Source of the DNA: Colocasia esculenta
Lineage: Eukaryota; Streptophyta; Magnoliopsida; Alismatales; Araceae
DNA: 64,000 nt
Reading direction: 5' to 3'
Assembly (NCBI GenBank): GCA_014218235.1
Contig: CM024753.1
Location: forward strand, 177,172,348 to 177,236,347
The notes beneath the pieces were generated by a model, which made no database searches, was not told the DNA's origin, and was given only the letters and a program-made list of their open reading frames with translations. Of this stretch, positions 33,396 through 45,254 are shown in pieces (position 1 is the stretch's first letter; the number at the start of each line of letters is the position of its first letter). The translations under genes were made by a program, and so were the position numbers.

Positions 33396-34448
33396 TTACA
33401 AATTGCACATGCCTAGTTCCCTTCTAAGAGACATAACTCTCTCTTCAGATAAGGCTTTTGTAAAGATATCTGCTAACTGATTTTGAGTATGTACAAATGA
33501 AATATTAATATTACCATTAGCTACATGATCTCTAATAAAATGATATTTGACCTCTATATATTTTGTCCTGGAATGTTGTACTAGATTTTTCATGAGATTT
33601 ATTACACTTGTGTTGTCACACAGCAGCGGGATGGTCTTGATGTGCGGTCCATAGTCTTCAAGTTGTTGTTTGATCCATAGGATTTAAGTGCAACAGCTTC
33701 CCGCAGCTACATATTCAGCTTCAGCTGTTGATAGTGCTACTGAATTTTGTTTTTTTGAAGACCAGGAGATCAAGCATCCTGCAAGAAATTGACAACCACC
33801 ACTGGTGCTTTTTCTATCTACTTTGCATCCAGCATAGTCATCATCCGAATATCCTACTAAACTCGTTTCATAAGCTTTAGGATACTATAGACCAAGTTAT
33901 GAGTTTTGGCTAAGTATCTAAAGATCCTCTTAACAGATATTAAGTGAGATTCCTTGGGATCATATTGATATCTTGCACACATGCATACACTAAATAAAAT
34001 ATCAGGTCTACTAGCTATTAAATAAAGCAATGACCCAATCATACCTCTATAAAGTTTCTGATCGACTTTCTTACCTTCCTTATCACTGTCTAACCTGGTG
34101 GATGTACTCATTGGAGTGGACAATGGCTTAGCATTATCAAACCCAAATTTCTTCAACAATTCCTTGGTGTATTTTGCTTGACAAATGTGTGCACCTTCAT
34201 TGCTTTGCTTGATTTGTAATCCAAGGAAATAGTTGAGCTCTCCCATCATGCTCATCTCAAATTCTCCCTACATGAGCTTCTCAAAATACTTGCACAAGGA
34301 TTCATCAGAAGATTCGAATATAATATCATCTATATAAATTTGCACAAGTAATATATTTTTGACATTTGATTTAATAAACAATGTGTTATCTAATAAAGCC
34401 ATGATTTAGTAAGAATGCACTAAGTCTTTCATACCATGCTCTAGGTGC
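33396..34448 (-). pseudogene. Element G reverse transcriptase end and RNase H
   Basis: The block starts just after the stop that follows LHKVLHGLK. LVQIYIDDIIFESSDESLCK holds the catalytic box at about 34325-34336. A stop precedes GEFEMSMMGELNYFLGLQIK; the frame is then open to about 33857 (KKFGFDNAKPLSTPMSTSTR, YRGMIGSLLYLIASRPDILF). RNase H follows with YSDDDYAGCKVDRKSTSGGC-like and STAEAEY segments after a frameshift near 33880, and a further break near 33680. The tail NGNINISFVHTQNQLADIFT, then KALSEERVMSLRRELGMCNL, ends at 33396. Confidence 0.9.
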
Positions 34449-35486
34449 TTATTTTAAACCATGTAATACTTTATGCAATTTAAAAATATGATTTGAAAAT
34501 TTTAAATCATCAAAACCAAGAGGTTGTTCCACATAGATTTCCTCCTTTATATAACCATTCAAAAATACTGATTTAACATCCATTTGAAAAAGTTTTAAAT
34601 CTAATGCAGATGCATATGGAAGTAATATTCGAATAGCCTCTAGTCTAGCCACTGGTGCATAGGTTTCATCAAAATCTATGCCTTCCTCTTGGGAATAGCC
34701 TTGAGCAACCAGTCTAGCCTTGTTTCTAGTGATAACATCAGCTTCATCCAATTTGTTCCTGAACACCCATTTGGTGTCAATCACAGGATGATCTGATGGT
34801 CTCGGAACAAGGGGCCAAACTTGATTTCTCCTGAACTGATTAAGTTCATCTTGCATGGCTAGAATTCAAGATTCATCAGACAGTGCTTCATTGATTGTCT
34901 TATGTTCTATTTGAGATACAAATGCTAAATAATCACAGGGAATGATATTACCTCTTGTTCTTACCCCAACTGATGGATCTCCAATAATGTTATCAATAGG
35001 GTGATCCTTTTTGTACCTCCATTCCTTTGAAAGATCATCATGGATAATATCCTTCTGTTGTAGTTCTTCCAAGGGTGGATCTTCATCATCCTTGATGGTA
35101 GATTCTTTCAGCTTCTGGGTAAGATTATCTGTATCTTCATCATCACTTTCAGATTCCTTTCTTAAGGAAGGGTTTGATTCATCAAAAATAACATGCACAG
35201 TTTGTTCAATCAATAAACTTCTTTTATTAAAAACTCTATCGCCTTTAGGTTTAGAAGTATACCCCATAAAGATCCCTTCGTCAGATTTGGGATCCAACTT
35301 ACCTATGTCTCTCTTGCCATTGTTATGAATGAAGCATGGACATCCAAAAGTTCTGAGATGGTTGATCTTGGGCTTTCTTTCCTTGTACAGCTCATATGCA
35401 GTCTTCTTCAGGATTGGCCTAATCATTACTCTATTTATAACGTAACATGTTGTATTTATAGCTTCTTCCCAGAAGTACCTCGGAAG
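34449..35486 (-). pseudogene. Element G integrase C-terminus and RT first half
   Basis: It resumes after element C with NLPRYFWEEAINTTCYVINR and runs in one frame through RTFGCPCFIHNNGKRDIGKL, IFMGYTSKPKGDRVF, an acidic linker and GVRTRGNIIPCDYLAFVSQI to a stop at 34866, where A has tryptophan (DESWILAM). RT then reads AMQDELNQFRRNQVWPLVPR, WVFRNKLDEADVITRNKARL, DFDETYAPVARLEAIRILLP and FQMDVKSVFLNGYIKEEIYV, to a stop at 34449 after GLK. The ORF named from 35714 includes unrelated LTR sequence of C before 35486. Confidence 0.9.
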
Positions 35487-37669
35487 GTTATTGTAACGGC
35501 CCTGGATATCTATGCCCAATAAGGCTCCATATCCAAGTCTACCTCCTGCGATCGGACCGAAGTCTCGCAAGAGATAGCTCTCACAAGTGTCCAGTAAGAA
35601 TATAAAAGACAACGACAACCATATAAGACACAAGAAAGTACATGTGCTCATGCCTATATATAACAATTTACAACTATCCCAATACATTATTACATGTCCA
35701 ATTAAAGAGTACAACTACCTGGGGCATACCCCGAGGGAGCAAAGCTCACACTAACACAACTATAACACAACTACTGGTGGTACAAGTCTGCCCCAACGCC
35801 ACTGCAATCCCAACACACGGAAAGCTCTGAAAGGAACTATAGGGAAGTGAGCCTCAAAAAGTCACAGGCTCAGTAGGGATCACCCAAAAACAACACACGA
35901 AACAAAAGAGGCCTCAACCCCAGAGGGCCTCACTGGCAACACTGATATCCAAACCATATCATGCTCACAACAATCATAACAAACAACAACTAAATATAAA
36001 CATATCAACATATAATCCTCGAAAGGAAAGAGGAGCAACATGACTAGCTCAGCAATACTAGTCTGCCCAACAACTGAAATGCGTAGGTCATAGACCTCAT
36101 AGGCTAACCATTACAACAACTGGTCGCCTAAGCTACAACCTTCACAGGCAACCAATGCCTAGGTTACAAGCTTACGGGAAACCTACCTATTTAGGGTAAC
36201 AAGACTGGCATCAACTAGCCAATCCACCTCACACCAACACCTCACACCGAAACTATAATCAGAAGCTTACCCGAAGACGAGTAAAACACAACATGTGGAA
36301 TGTCACTCCACAGACCTCCACAGAACACAAGTCCACCTCTACACCTGAAGAGGCTGGTACACGAAGTACCACAACACACAGTTACCCACGAAAGGCACAG
36401 GTACCTACTACCATGAGGTACCCCCACGGAACCACAACCAGAACTGTGCCACCACCAGGGCACACCACAACGAGTCAAACCTCAACCAACATTTCACACA
36501 CACAAGCCACAACCAGTGGCAAAGCACGAGTCGGAAAGGAACGACACCACCACACGGGAACAGACTACTGGTTCATGACGCCAGTATCCAACCCGGACAA
36601 CATAACACAAGAACCACCTCTCAGTCTTGTAGCCACGGACAAACAGTTCAGCTACCACTCCCCAACCACACAGTAAAGCCAAAGAACAGTGGAGACCAAC
36701 CAACACCACACTTGCAGACCACACAGCTGCAGGCCCATGCCTGGCGCCTTTAAGGACTCTGGCCCGAGCTCCCTAAAGTGAGGCACTGGAAACACGGGAC
36801 TAGCTGGGGACCAGTATGTCTACTGGTGTCTATCCCCCCAACCACGAGTGCGCTACAAGCGACTGCATACCCACAAACACAAGCCGCTGCCCCCAGTCGT
36901 CTTTCCCTCAGCCGGACGTACAACTCAAACACAGGAGTGAGGGTGTCTAGGAAGACGACTCAGACCTCAGTGGTACACACCGTACCGGGACACACCCCGA
37001 GCACAACGTGCCTAGCTCACAAAGAACCTGGGGTACCCGACTGAAGAGTCATTCCGGAATAGGCGCTGGACCACCAAACTCAGCAACGCTCAAATCACGA
37101 TACATACATATATAATCTTTATTACAAACCACAGTACAAATGTAAGGAATAGCTTGTCCCAGTCACAATGTGACCTACGAGCTAGCCTACCCAGACACAT
37201 ACATGAACTACATTAACTAATAATAACCTGGCCTGTCATTGATCATCTCAAGACCTCCATTGCCACATTAAGCACGATATATAATAACCACTTAATAACC
37301 ATACACTAACTCTTAACCCTACACATGCTTTACTACTTAAATCTGTTGGGTTCTCATATTGGAGAATGTTGGGTTACAACAAGTGCTTAAATGTTTTTGA
37401 TGATGAGCAATACTAATTGATGTTATGTGAAATGTTCACAAATGGTATGTTTGTTTTTGATGATGAACATTTATGAACAAGACAAAATTGATGTGTTATG
37501 AATGTGTGAAACATGATGAGAATGACAATTGGATGCAAATGAAACACATGTTTTATATGTTCATTATATCTCACTAATTATGTCTTTTAATGTAGGTGTG
37601 AATGTACACAAGACAAAGCCCAAAATCCAAGTGCAAAAGATCAAGACAAGTTGCTGAAATAGTAAACCT

Positions 37670-37890
37670 GTCAACAGATGATAGTGCATCTGTCAACAGA
37701 TGAATAGTGCATCTGTCGCATCTGTCGACAGATGATTTTCGCCTGTCGACAGATACACACCATCTGTCGACAGATGATTTTCACCTGTCGACAGATACAC
37801 TTAGAAATCTATTTCCAGAAAGCCCAGTCTTCCGGTTCTTGCAAACCTGTCAGCATCTGTCGACAGCAGCAAGTCGGCTGTCGACAGACG
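37670..37890 (+). repeat. Palindrome cluster in D 5' LTR
   Basis: Six perfect CTGTCGACAG palindromes (near 37731, 37743, 37763, 37784, 37856 and 37878); two of them extend to the perfect 16-bp palindrome CATCTGTCGACAGATG. Three variants read TGTCAACAG. The same cluster lies in the 3' LTR at 42895-43120. Confidence 0.9.
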
Positions 37891-37974
37891 GAGTTTTGGG
37901 AAGATCTAATGGCCAGGATATGATCTATATTTTGGTGTTTCCTTTTAGCACGACTCTCTATGATTGGACACCAC

Positions 37975-37982
37975 TATATATG
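37975..37982 (+). promoter_or_regulatory. Possible TATA box of D LTR
   Basis: CACTATATATGG, followed by a leader with little secondary ORF content; repeated at 43205-43212 in the other LTR. No independent evidence of a start site. Confidence 0.35.
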
Positions 37983-38779
37983 GATCATATGAGGCTATTT
38001 TCGCAGCAAGGAGCCACCATACCAAAACCCTAAGCAAAGGTCAAGATCAAGGCTTTCTTCCTGCTGCCCTGCTTCATCTCTCTGCCCAGAACAAAGAAGA
38101 ACAACCTTCCAAGCGGAGTTGAAGCCGGTTCGTCCGTGGTTCAAGCTTCTCCATCAACTGATACTTGTCAAGACGAAGCTTGGAGTCTTCTGGACGACCA
38201 ACGAGAAGAGATCTACATCGGGATTTGATTCTTCATCTCAAAACTCTTCTCCTTTCACTACTTTCATATATCTGTGTGTGTGCACTGATTTGAGATCAGT
38301 ACGTGGATGTTGTGGAAGTGTGGATTGTTGTTCTGATTGCGTGTTTGCATCAGACAACGTGTGTGTGGTGTGTTGGTCAGATCAAGGCTAGAGGATCTGA
38401 TCTTTTGTGGACTTGATCTAGCGTGTGTGTGTGTGGTTGAGCCGGTGTGCTCGTGTGTGTGTTGTACTCAGTTCTTGAGTAGTGTGTCCTCACTGTGTGG
38501 GGGGTGGACGTAGGAGTCACGTGGTGTGATCTCCGAACCACCTAAAAAATCCCTTGTGCACTGTGGTTTGACTTATGGTTTGCACTGTATTGCGCTAGAT
38601 GCATGCATAGGGATTTCGTCTACACACTAACTGTTAGTTTGCTCACACACATTGCATCAGATCAAAGGGGTTTTAATTGAGTAGATCTTTTAATCCGAAG
38701 TAATTTTCATATTGCTTAAGTTTCCGCTGCAAATCTATTCAACCCCCCCTTCTAGCTTTGCCAATACCGAATATCCGAT

Positions 38780-38947
38780 CCTAACAATTGGTATCAGAGC
38801 AGGTTCTTTGTTTATCGGTACTGATTTGGCAGATCTATTTTTGTGCACTTAATTGCTCTGATTCCTAACAATTGGTATCAGAGCGGGTTTTCTGTTCATC
38901 GGTTGTGATTTGGCATATCCGTTTATGTGTGCTTAATTGCTCTGATC
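38780..38947 (+). repeat. 84-bp tandem duplication carrying the primer site
   Basis: Unit 1 (38780-38863) and unit 2 (38864-38947) both start CCTAACAATTGGTATCAGAG and end AATTGCTCTGAT. They differ at roughly 15 positions. Unit 1 lies in both LTRs (also 44010-44093); unit 2 occurs once, its first seven bases being the end of the 5' LTR. The working primer site is in unit 2. Confidence 0.92.
38873..38884 (+). promoter_or_regulatory. Element D primer-binding site
   Basis: TGGTATCAGAGC starts two bases after the LTR end (CCTAACA, 38870). The matching copy at 38789-38800 sits inside the LTR. Confidence 0.92.
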
Positions 38948-39021
38948 GGGTTTATAATTGATTCTGAACTGATCTGATCACTTCGTTGGTTGGTTTATTT
39001 ATCTACTACATACTCAGAAAT

Positions 39022-40553
39022 ATGTCTGAGTTCTCAAGTATCATAAGTAGACCAATGATTATTGAGTTTGATGACAAGGTTCATAAAATGCAGGTCTCCT
39101 CTATGAAAACATGCAAGTCTGGAAGGGAAATCAATGAAAAATGCTACATGGCTCATGGAAGCTCAAGAGGCTCTTCTCGTTCAGACGACTCTAGAGGATC
39201 ACATATGTCAAAGATGTCAAGAAATTCTCAAGAATCAGGTAAATCCAATTCAGACCCATTTGATGCATCAATATCCAATTCTGATTCAGAGAATGATATA
39301 TCTTATAATGAATTGATAGAATGCTATGAGCACATGTGCAAACAATTTAAAACTATTAAACATCAAAACAAGAAGCTAAAAGAAAATCTGGAAAAGAATG
39401 AAATGATAATTGATAATGCTCAAGCATTCTATGAAGAAAATGAAACATTGAAAATGGAGACTGAAAAATTGGAAAATGAAGTCAAAAACTATGAAATCAA
39501 GTTTTCTAAGTTGAAAGAAGATCATGATCATGTGGAATCTGAAATTTCTGATTTGAAAAATCAAAATGAAAAATTGATTGATCATAATGAAAATCTCAAA
39601 TTTGATAATGATCAATTGATCAAACAAATCTCCAACATGGCTCATGATCATCAAATAAAAGAGAAATGCAACCAATTGATTGAGGAAAATAATCATCTGA
39701 AAAAGAAGATTGAATGCATGTATCATGACAGACCATTAAATGATGAATGGAACAATTCTAAGAATAAAATTGTTGATCTGGAACAACAAATTGCTCAATT
39801 TGAAATGAAAAGAACAAAATGAAAAATGGTTTGGATGTCATGCTAAACAAGCTTCAGACTTCAGAAAAAGAAGTTGTTGCATTAAAAGCTGAAAAACAGA
39901 AGATTCAAAATGAATTGAAAAACACAAGTCTTGCTTCTGTGAAAAATAAGAAAAATGTTCAAAAACAAAATAAAATTTTGAACAAAAAGGCAGCAATTAA
40001 AAGGAATGTAGTTACAACTGAAAATCCGAAAAAGGAAGTGAAAAAGAAAGCAGGATTGTACAATGTTTCAACTCCTCCAACAGCTCAAAAAGCTTCAAGG
40101 CAATCTCCAACTCCACATCATGCCAAGAGATACCAAAGGGTACCACCTCCTTCTTCTCAACCCAAGGGTGATCAAAGGTACTCTAAAGGATCTCAGAGAT
40201 TCCAGCAAATGCAATCACACTATGGTAAGCTCCAGGTAAATGCTCAACCTGTTTGCTACAAATGCAATAAACTTGGTCATCTTGCTAAATTCTGCTGGAA
40301 GAAAAATCAACACTCTCATAAAAATCATGATGTTGTGCATGCTTCAAGGCTCCATAATAATCCATGTGTTCATACACACAAGGATAAACATGTTCATAAA
40401 GATCAGAAATTTCATGTATCTATGAACAGGAAAACTGCACAAAACAACAGAAATCCAAAAATCAAATCACTTTGGATTTTGAAATCTTTGTTATATCCTA
40501 ACATTAATGTCGTTGCAGGACCCAAGCAAGTGTGGGTCCCAAAACAAGCTTGA
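39022..40553 (+). pseudogene. Element D gag remnant (coiled coil, zinc knuckle)
   Basis: The chosen ATG at 39022 opens MSEFSSIISRPMIIEFDD; an ATG at 38986 would add twelve residues. The usual capsid-like N-terminal domain of copia gag is absent. A serine-rich segment leads into a long coiled coil (about residues 100-270: NKKLKENLEKNEMIIDNAQA and onward). The frame ends at 39822 and the coiled coil continues in the next frame from 39819, implying a one-base indel. A basic Q/P/S-rich stretch, the knuckle CYKCNKLGHLAKFC (about 40255-40300) and GPKQVWVPKQA follow, ending in TGA at 40551-40553. The product, if made, could bind RNA but lacks a capsid. Confidence 0.85.
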
Positions 40554-40660
40554 TCAGCAAGTTGAGATGTCTTGCAGCCAAAAATTAGAAATGGATTCAT
40601 GACATTGGCTGTGCAAGGCAAGAAATGATGGAGAACAAAGGTAACTTTTTTTTTACTATG
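40554..40660 (+). pseudogene. Element D protease relic
   Basis: In the frame of 40592 the sequence reads WIHDIGCARQEMMENKGNFF, a decayed form of the copia protease entry W-x-x-D-S-G-C-S-R-H-M-T-G. The active D-S-G is D-I-G. Nothing of the later protease, integrase or RT follows, so a deletion joins this point to the 3' non-coding part. Confidence 0.75.
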
Positions 40661-42557
40661 ATTGAAGACTGTTCAGGTAAAATCTCCTTATCACTTCATA
40701 TTTGAACTGCTGAAATTGAAATGGATTCTTACCTTTATCTGAGCAATGCAAAATGTGCCTTAATGCTACCCCACATGACAATGCCTCTTAGCAATTGGAA
40801 TCATGCCATCTTGCTTGCATAACTGTGCACATGACCTCTTGGTATATCAAATGATGACATGTGGAAAAACAAGTTATGCTTGTTTGGAAACTATCATTAT
40901 GCGTGAGTAAAATACTCCGCCAAGTACCAAAAGTCATGTAATACATAAGGCTAGTTGTGTGCTTAATAACGTGTGAATTGCTTGATACATTTTCTATGCA
41001 TATGTTATGGGGGAGTAAGTTTGAAAATGCTCATGAATGCTCATGAAATTTGTGTGCAACTGCTTGTGATGAATGTCTAAATCATGATTGAATTGCTTAA
41101 ATGTTATCTCATCACATGCACACATTATGGGGGAGTAAGTTTAAGGCTAGGTGAGTGAAATTCATAAGGGATACCCTTCATATTCAATGTGTACTTATCC
41201 CTCAATCTTATGGTTCAAATCACTCTCAATTCAAAGCCTTAAAGCTGAAGTTTCAAAGCCCCTGTCGACAGCCCCAAACAGCCTGTCGACAGATATGGCC
41301 TCACAGAACCAAGAAATTGGACTCTGTGTGCTTCTGTCGACAGACAAAATCCTTCTGTCGACAGCTTTACTCAATTCCTGATTTCCCAGAACCCCAACTG
41401 CTCTGTCTGAGTGCATCTGTCGACAGACACTCCCTTGCTGTCGACAGATACACATTTTCTGTAAATTCTTCATCCTTCTTCATAATTTCTTCATGAGTAT
41501 GTTCATATCATTGATGCAAGGGGAGAATTGGGTATAAATATTCATTATAACCTTTCATCCTCACATAGTATCAAAGTCATATGGTTAATCACAATGATTT
41601 TGAAATAATATTTTGAGATTGAGTCTAGGTTGTATCATCTAGAAAACATTGAACAAATCTAATGATTTTAACCTAACTCACTTGAATAACTCCCTTGTGG
41701 ATGATCATGTTCCTATATGGATTGACAAGTAAGAAGGTTTTTGAACTTAATGTCTTTGCATTGGCCTTTGACCTTAATAAACCTTTTGAACTTGATTTTC
41801 CAACTTAAAAAAAAAAAGAGAAAAGCTACCTATTTCTAAAGTCAAAAATTTAAAAAAAACAAATATGTGAATTGGGACAAAGGCAGAGCAATGATGAGTA
41901 TCACTGAGTAACCGGGGACACGGGCATCACAAATGTCTGTCTTCGCGTCAAAAAGTCCTTTCATTATCTCTGCATAATGGTATGATGGTCACTCACACTG
42001 AGTAACTGGGGGTACGGGCATCCCAAATGTCTACCTTCACGTCAAAAGGTAAAAGTGATCCTAATTACCACTTAAATTGTTCAAATGCTAGAAATAGAGT
42101 GGAGCCTCCAAGATTTAAATCAAGGGCAATAGGTTGTCTATTGTCAATTGTTCATGTAGACATTGCCTTCATTTACCAACTGAACATCACCCACTAAGGT
42201 ATATGATTTTCTTCAATGGTTTTATTCAAAAGGGTTATCTCATTTTCATGTGTTTTTGAACGATGTATTCTAAATGCTATAACTTGAGATTCCCGGAGTA
42301 TTATCTCTTAACCATTGTAGAATTTTTATGTGTCTTAATACTAGTGTTTATGACATTTTGTAGTGGGTATCAACCTATTCTCAACCTTGCAATCTCATTT
42401 GAACACTCATTCCCCACTCAATTCTTTCACAATTCAGTTATGTGGTCACACAATTCTTTGCTTCATTCTTTTACTTGTGTGCACCCATTATCTTTTTGAA
42501 TGTTGCCAAAAGGGGGAGAAACATCAATTGTGCATAAATTGAAATTTTTGTCATCAT
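40661..42557 (+). other. Element D 3' non-coding region with repeated motifs
   Basis: About 1.9 kb without a supported ORF. It holds two ATGGGGGAGTAAGTTT tracts (41006 and 41127), six CTGTCGACAG palindromes (41260-41455), a 94-bp direct repeat (units at about 41902 and 41996, sharing CACTGAGTAAC and GGGCATC) and a PPT-like CCAAAAGGGGGAGAA at 42506-42520. ORFs at 41151-41496 arise across the palindromes. Confidence 0.75.
41260..41455 (+). repeat. Palindrome cluster in D interior
   Basis: Six perfect CTGTCGACAG palindromes in three pairs, each pair about 20-30 bp apart, the same word as in the LTRs. Confidence 0.9.
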
Positions 42558-42572
42558 CAAAAAGGGGGAGAA
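42558..42572 (+). promoter_or_regulatory. Element D polypurine tract
   Basis: CAAAAAGGGGGAGAA immediately before the 3' LTR start TGTTGGG at 42573; primes plus-strand synthesis. Same form as G's PPT. Confidence 0.9.
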
Positions 42573-44100
42573 TGTTGGGTTCTCATATTGGAGAATGTTG
42601 GGTTACAACAAGTGCTTAAATGTTTTTGATGATGAGCAATACTAATTGATGTTATGTGAAATGTTCACAAATGGTATGTTTGTTTTTGATGATGAACATT
42701 TCATGAACAAGACAAAATTGATGTGTTATGAATGTGTGAAACATGATGAGAATGACAATTGGATGCAAATGAAACACATGTTTTATATGTTCATTATATC
42801 TCACTAATTATGTCTTTTAATGTAGGTGTGAATGTACACAAGACAAAGCCCAAAATCCAAGTGCAAAAGAACAAGACAAGTTGCTGAAATAGTGCACCTG
42901 TCAACAGATGATAGTGCATCTGTCAACAGATGAATAGTGCATCTGTCGCATCTGTCGACAGATGATTTTCGCCTGTCGACAGATACACACCATCTGTCGA
43001 CAGATGATTTTCACCTGTCGACAGATACACTCAGAAATCTATTTCCAGAAAGCCCAGTCTTCCGGTTCTTGCAAACCTGTCAGCATCTGTCGACAGCAGC
43101 AAGTCGGCTGTCGACAGACGGAGTTTTGGGAAGATCTAATGGCCAGGATATGATCTATATTTTGGTGTTTCCTTTTAGCACGACTCTCTATGCTTGGACA
43201 CCACTATATATGGATCATATGAGGCTATTTTCGCAGCAAGGAGCCACCATACCAAAACCCTAAGCAAAGGTCAAGATCAAGGCTTTCTTCCTGCTGCCCT
43301 GCTTCATCTCTCTGCCCAGAACAAAGAAGAACAACCTTCCAAGCGGAGTTGAAGCCGGTTCGTCCGTGGTTCAAGCTTCTCCATCAACTGATACTTGTCA
43401 AGACGAAGCTTGGAGTCTTCTGGACGACCAACGAGAAGAGATCTACATCGGGATTTGATTCTTCATCTCAAAACTCTTCTCCTTTCACTACTTTCATATA
43501 TCTGTGTGTGTGCACTGATTTGAGATCAGTACGTGGATGTTGTGGAAGTGTGGATTGTTGTTCTGATTGCGTGTTTGCATCAGACAACGTGTGTGTGGTG
43601 TGTTGGTCAGATCAAGGCTAGAGGATCTGATCTTTTGTGGACTTGATCTAGCGTGTGTGTGTGTGGTTGAGCCGGTGTGCTCGTGTGTGTGTTGTACTCA
43701 GTTCTTGAGTAGTGTGTCCTCACTGTGTGGGGGGTGGACGTAGGAGTCACGTGGTGTGATCTCCGAACCACCTAAAAAATCCCTTGTGCACTGTGGTTTG
43801 ACTTATGGTTTGCACTGTATTGCGCTAGATGCATGCATAGGGATTTCGTCTACACACTAACTGTTAGTTTGCTCACACACATTGCATCAGATCAAAGGGG
43901 TTTTAATTGAGTAGATCTTTTAATCCGAAGTAATTTTCATATTGCTTAAGTTTCCGCTGCAAATCTATTCAACCCCCCCTTCTAGCTTTGCCAATACCGA
44001 ATATCCGATCCTAACAATTGGTATCAGAGCAGGTTCTTTGTTTATCGGTACTGATTTGGCAGATCTATTTTTGTGCACTTAATTGCTCTGATTCCTAACA
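42573..44100 (+). repeat. Element D 3' LTR
   Basis: 1528 bp, almost identical to 37344-38870. Differences seen include one extra C (GAACATTTCATG), AGTGCACC for AGTAAACC, CACTCAG for CACTTAG and CTATGCTTGG for CTATGATTGG. Ends CCTAACA at 44100. Confidence 0.95.
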
Positions 44101-45254
44101 AAATCATCTTAAATAACCTATAAAAGACATCAAAGGATGGAGGCTAGGTTCACACTGGAACCTCACTGCCCAAATACCACAAACTAATCACAGAAGTTAA
44201 ATCACGACGAACACAGGCGTCGTACTACTCGCCACGCACACACAAATCACATACACACCACGTCAACCACGTAAACATCACACTCCTGGAGCACTATAGG
44301 TGCCAATACACCACTTACCAATGCCTTACACATCACACAATGATAATCCGATAGATATGCTATTATGCACATACAAAAAGCTCACGGAATTGTTAACGCG
44401 ACGGGGGCTACTGTCACCTTATGAACGCGACACCCCGATAGGTCACGATCAAAAACAGAATGCGACGGGTCGGCCTGTTGCGTTCAGAATGCGAAAGGAG
44501 GCTCTGTCGCCTTCACAGGCAGGAACCCTAATCCAGGTTCCCATCTCCGGATCACCCACACAAACCCTATAAAATGATGTAAAAACTCATTTCTCATGCT
44601 CTACTCAATGTCCTAGCATGGTATCTACCATTTATTAAGCGAGTAACAAGCTATTCATGCTTCACATGCAATCCACAATGTAAAACGGGGCAGAATCTCC
44701 CTACCTCCGTGAAGAACGCGAAGAACAGTGATACCCCGACGTTTCCCCACTCTGCACGATGTCCTTACGGGGAGACCAAGCCGAAAACACCTCCAGAAGC
44801 CTGAATCGCCCGAAAACCTTCGCAAAAACTCCTCCCTAGCAGAGCAGAGATTGTTGGAGCTCTGTTTGGCCGACCTATCTTAAAAATGCACCACAACTTG
44901 GAATACGACGCACCCTATAGTCGCGACCTGAATGCGACGGAGAAGGCCATCACCTTCTCATGGTCAACGTCAGCAGGCCGCCCAGCGCACGACACACGGC
45001 GGACATGCAGACGAAGACCGCTCTGCGGCGGTAACTAGAACGCTACACCCAGGGCCGTCGCGTTCAGAACGCGATGCTAGGCCCTATCATGTTCACAGAC
45101 AGTGAACAGAGGGGTGCTTTGGGCTCGAACCGCCGGCCCACAAAGCCTCGAAAACTTGCATAAACACCTATAACACACGTCATTGGCCATACACTGGCCA
45201 CCACAACCACTAAGCGAGGATCCACGAGGATCCGAAAAAATGCGTGTCATTACA

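Larger units (their letters stand above)
37344..38870 (+). repeat. Element D 5' LTR
   Basis: From TGTTGGGTTCTCATATTGG to CTGATTCCTAACA. It contains CTGTCGACAG palindromes (37670-37890), a possible TATA box (TATATATGG at 37975), GT-rich sequence near 38268-38460, and near its end an embedded primer-site copy (38789-38800). ORFs at 37707-38033 and 38119-38391 recur in the other LTR as copies; no domain seen. Confidence 0.95.
37344..44100 (+). mobile_element. Element D: young, pol-deleted Sirevirus-like element inside C's LTR
   Basis: Perfect target duplication AAATC (37339-37343 and 44101-44105). LTRs 37344-38870 (1527 bp) and 42573-44100 (1528 bp) show only about six differences by eye, so it is by far the youngest insertion. 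The interior (3.7 kb) has a primer site, the coiled-coil and knuckle part of gag, a protease relic, no integrase, RT or RNase H, then a long non-coding part with repeated purine tracts. Palindromes and multiple PPTs fit Sireviruses. It must have been copied by another element's proteins. Confidence 0.95.
35492..45254 (-). repeat. Element C 3' LTR, split by element D
   Basis: Pieces 35492-37343 and 44106-45254. In its own sense it starts TGTAATGACACGC and ends GGGCCGTTACA. GAACGCGAC-type words cluster near 44395-44510 and 44900-45085. Short ORFs here have no domain. Confidence 0.88.

Noticed and set aside
34866..35714. 282-codon minus ORF as one gene
   Set aside because: The first 75 or so codons lie in C's LTR; only 35486 and below is G integrase.
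37707..38391. ORFs repeated exactly at 42937-43621 as a duplicated gene
   Set aside because: They lie in the two LTRs of D, so identity comes from LTR copying. No domain, and they overlap palindromes and GT-rich sequence.
39376..39726. Minus-strand hydrophobic ORF (116 codons)
   Set aside because: Antisense of the lysine/glutamate/asparagine-rich coiled coil of D gag.
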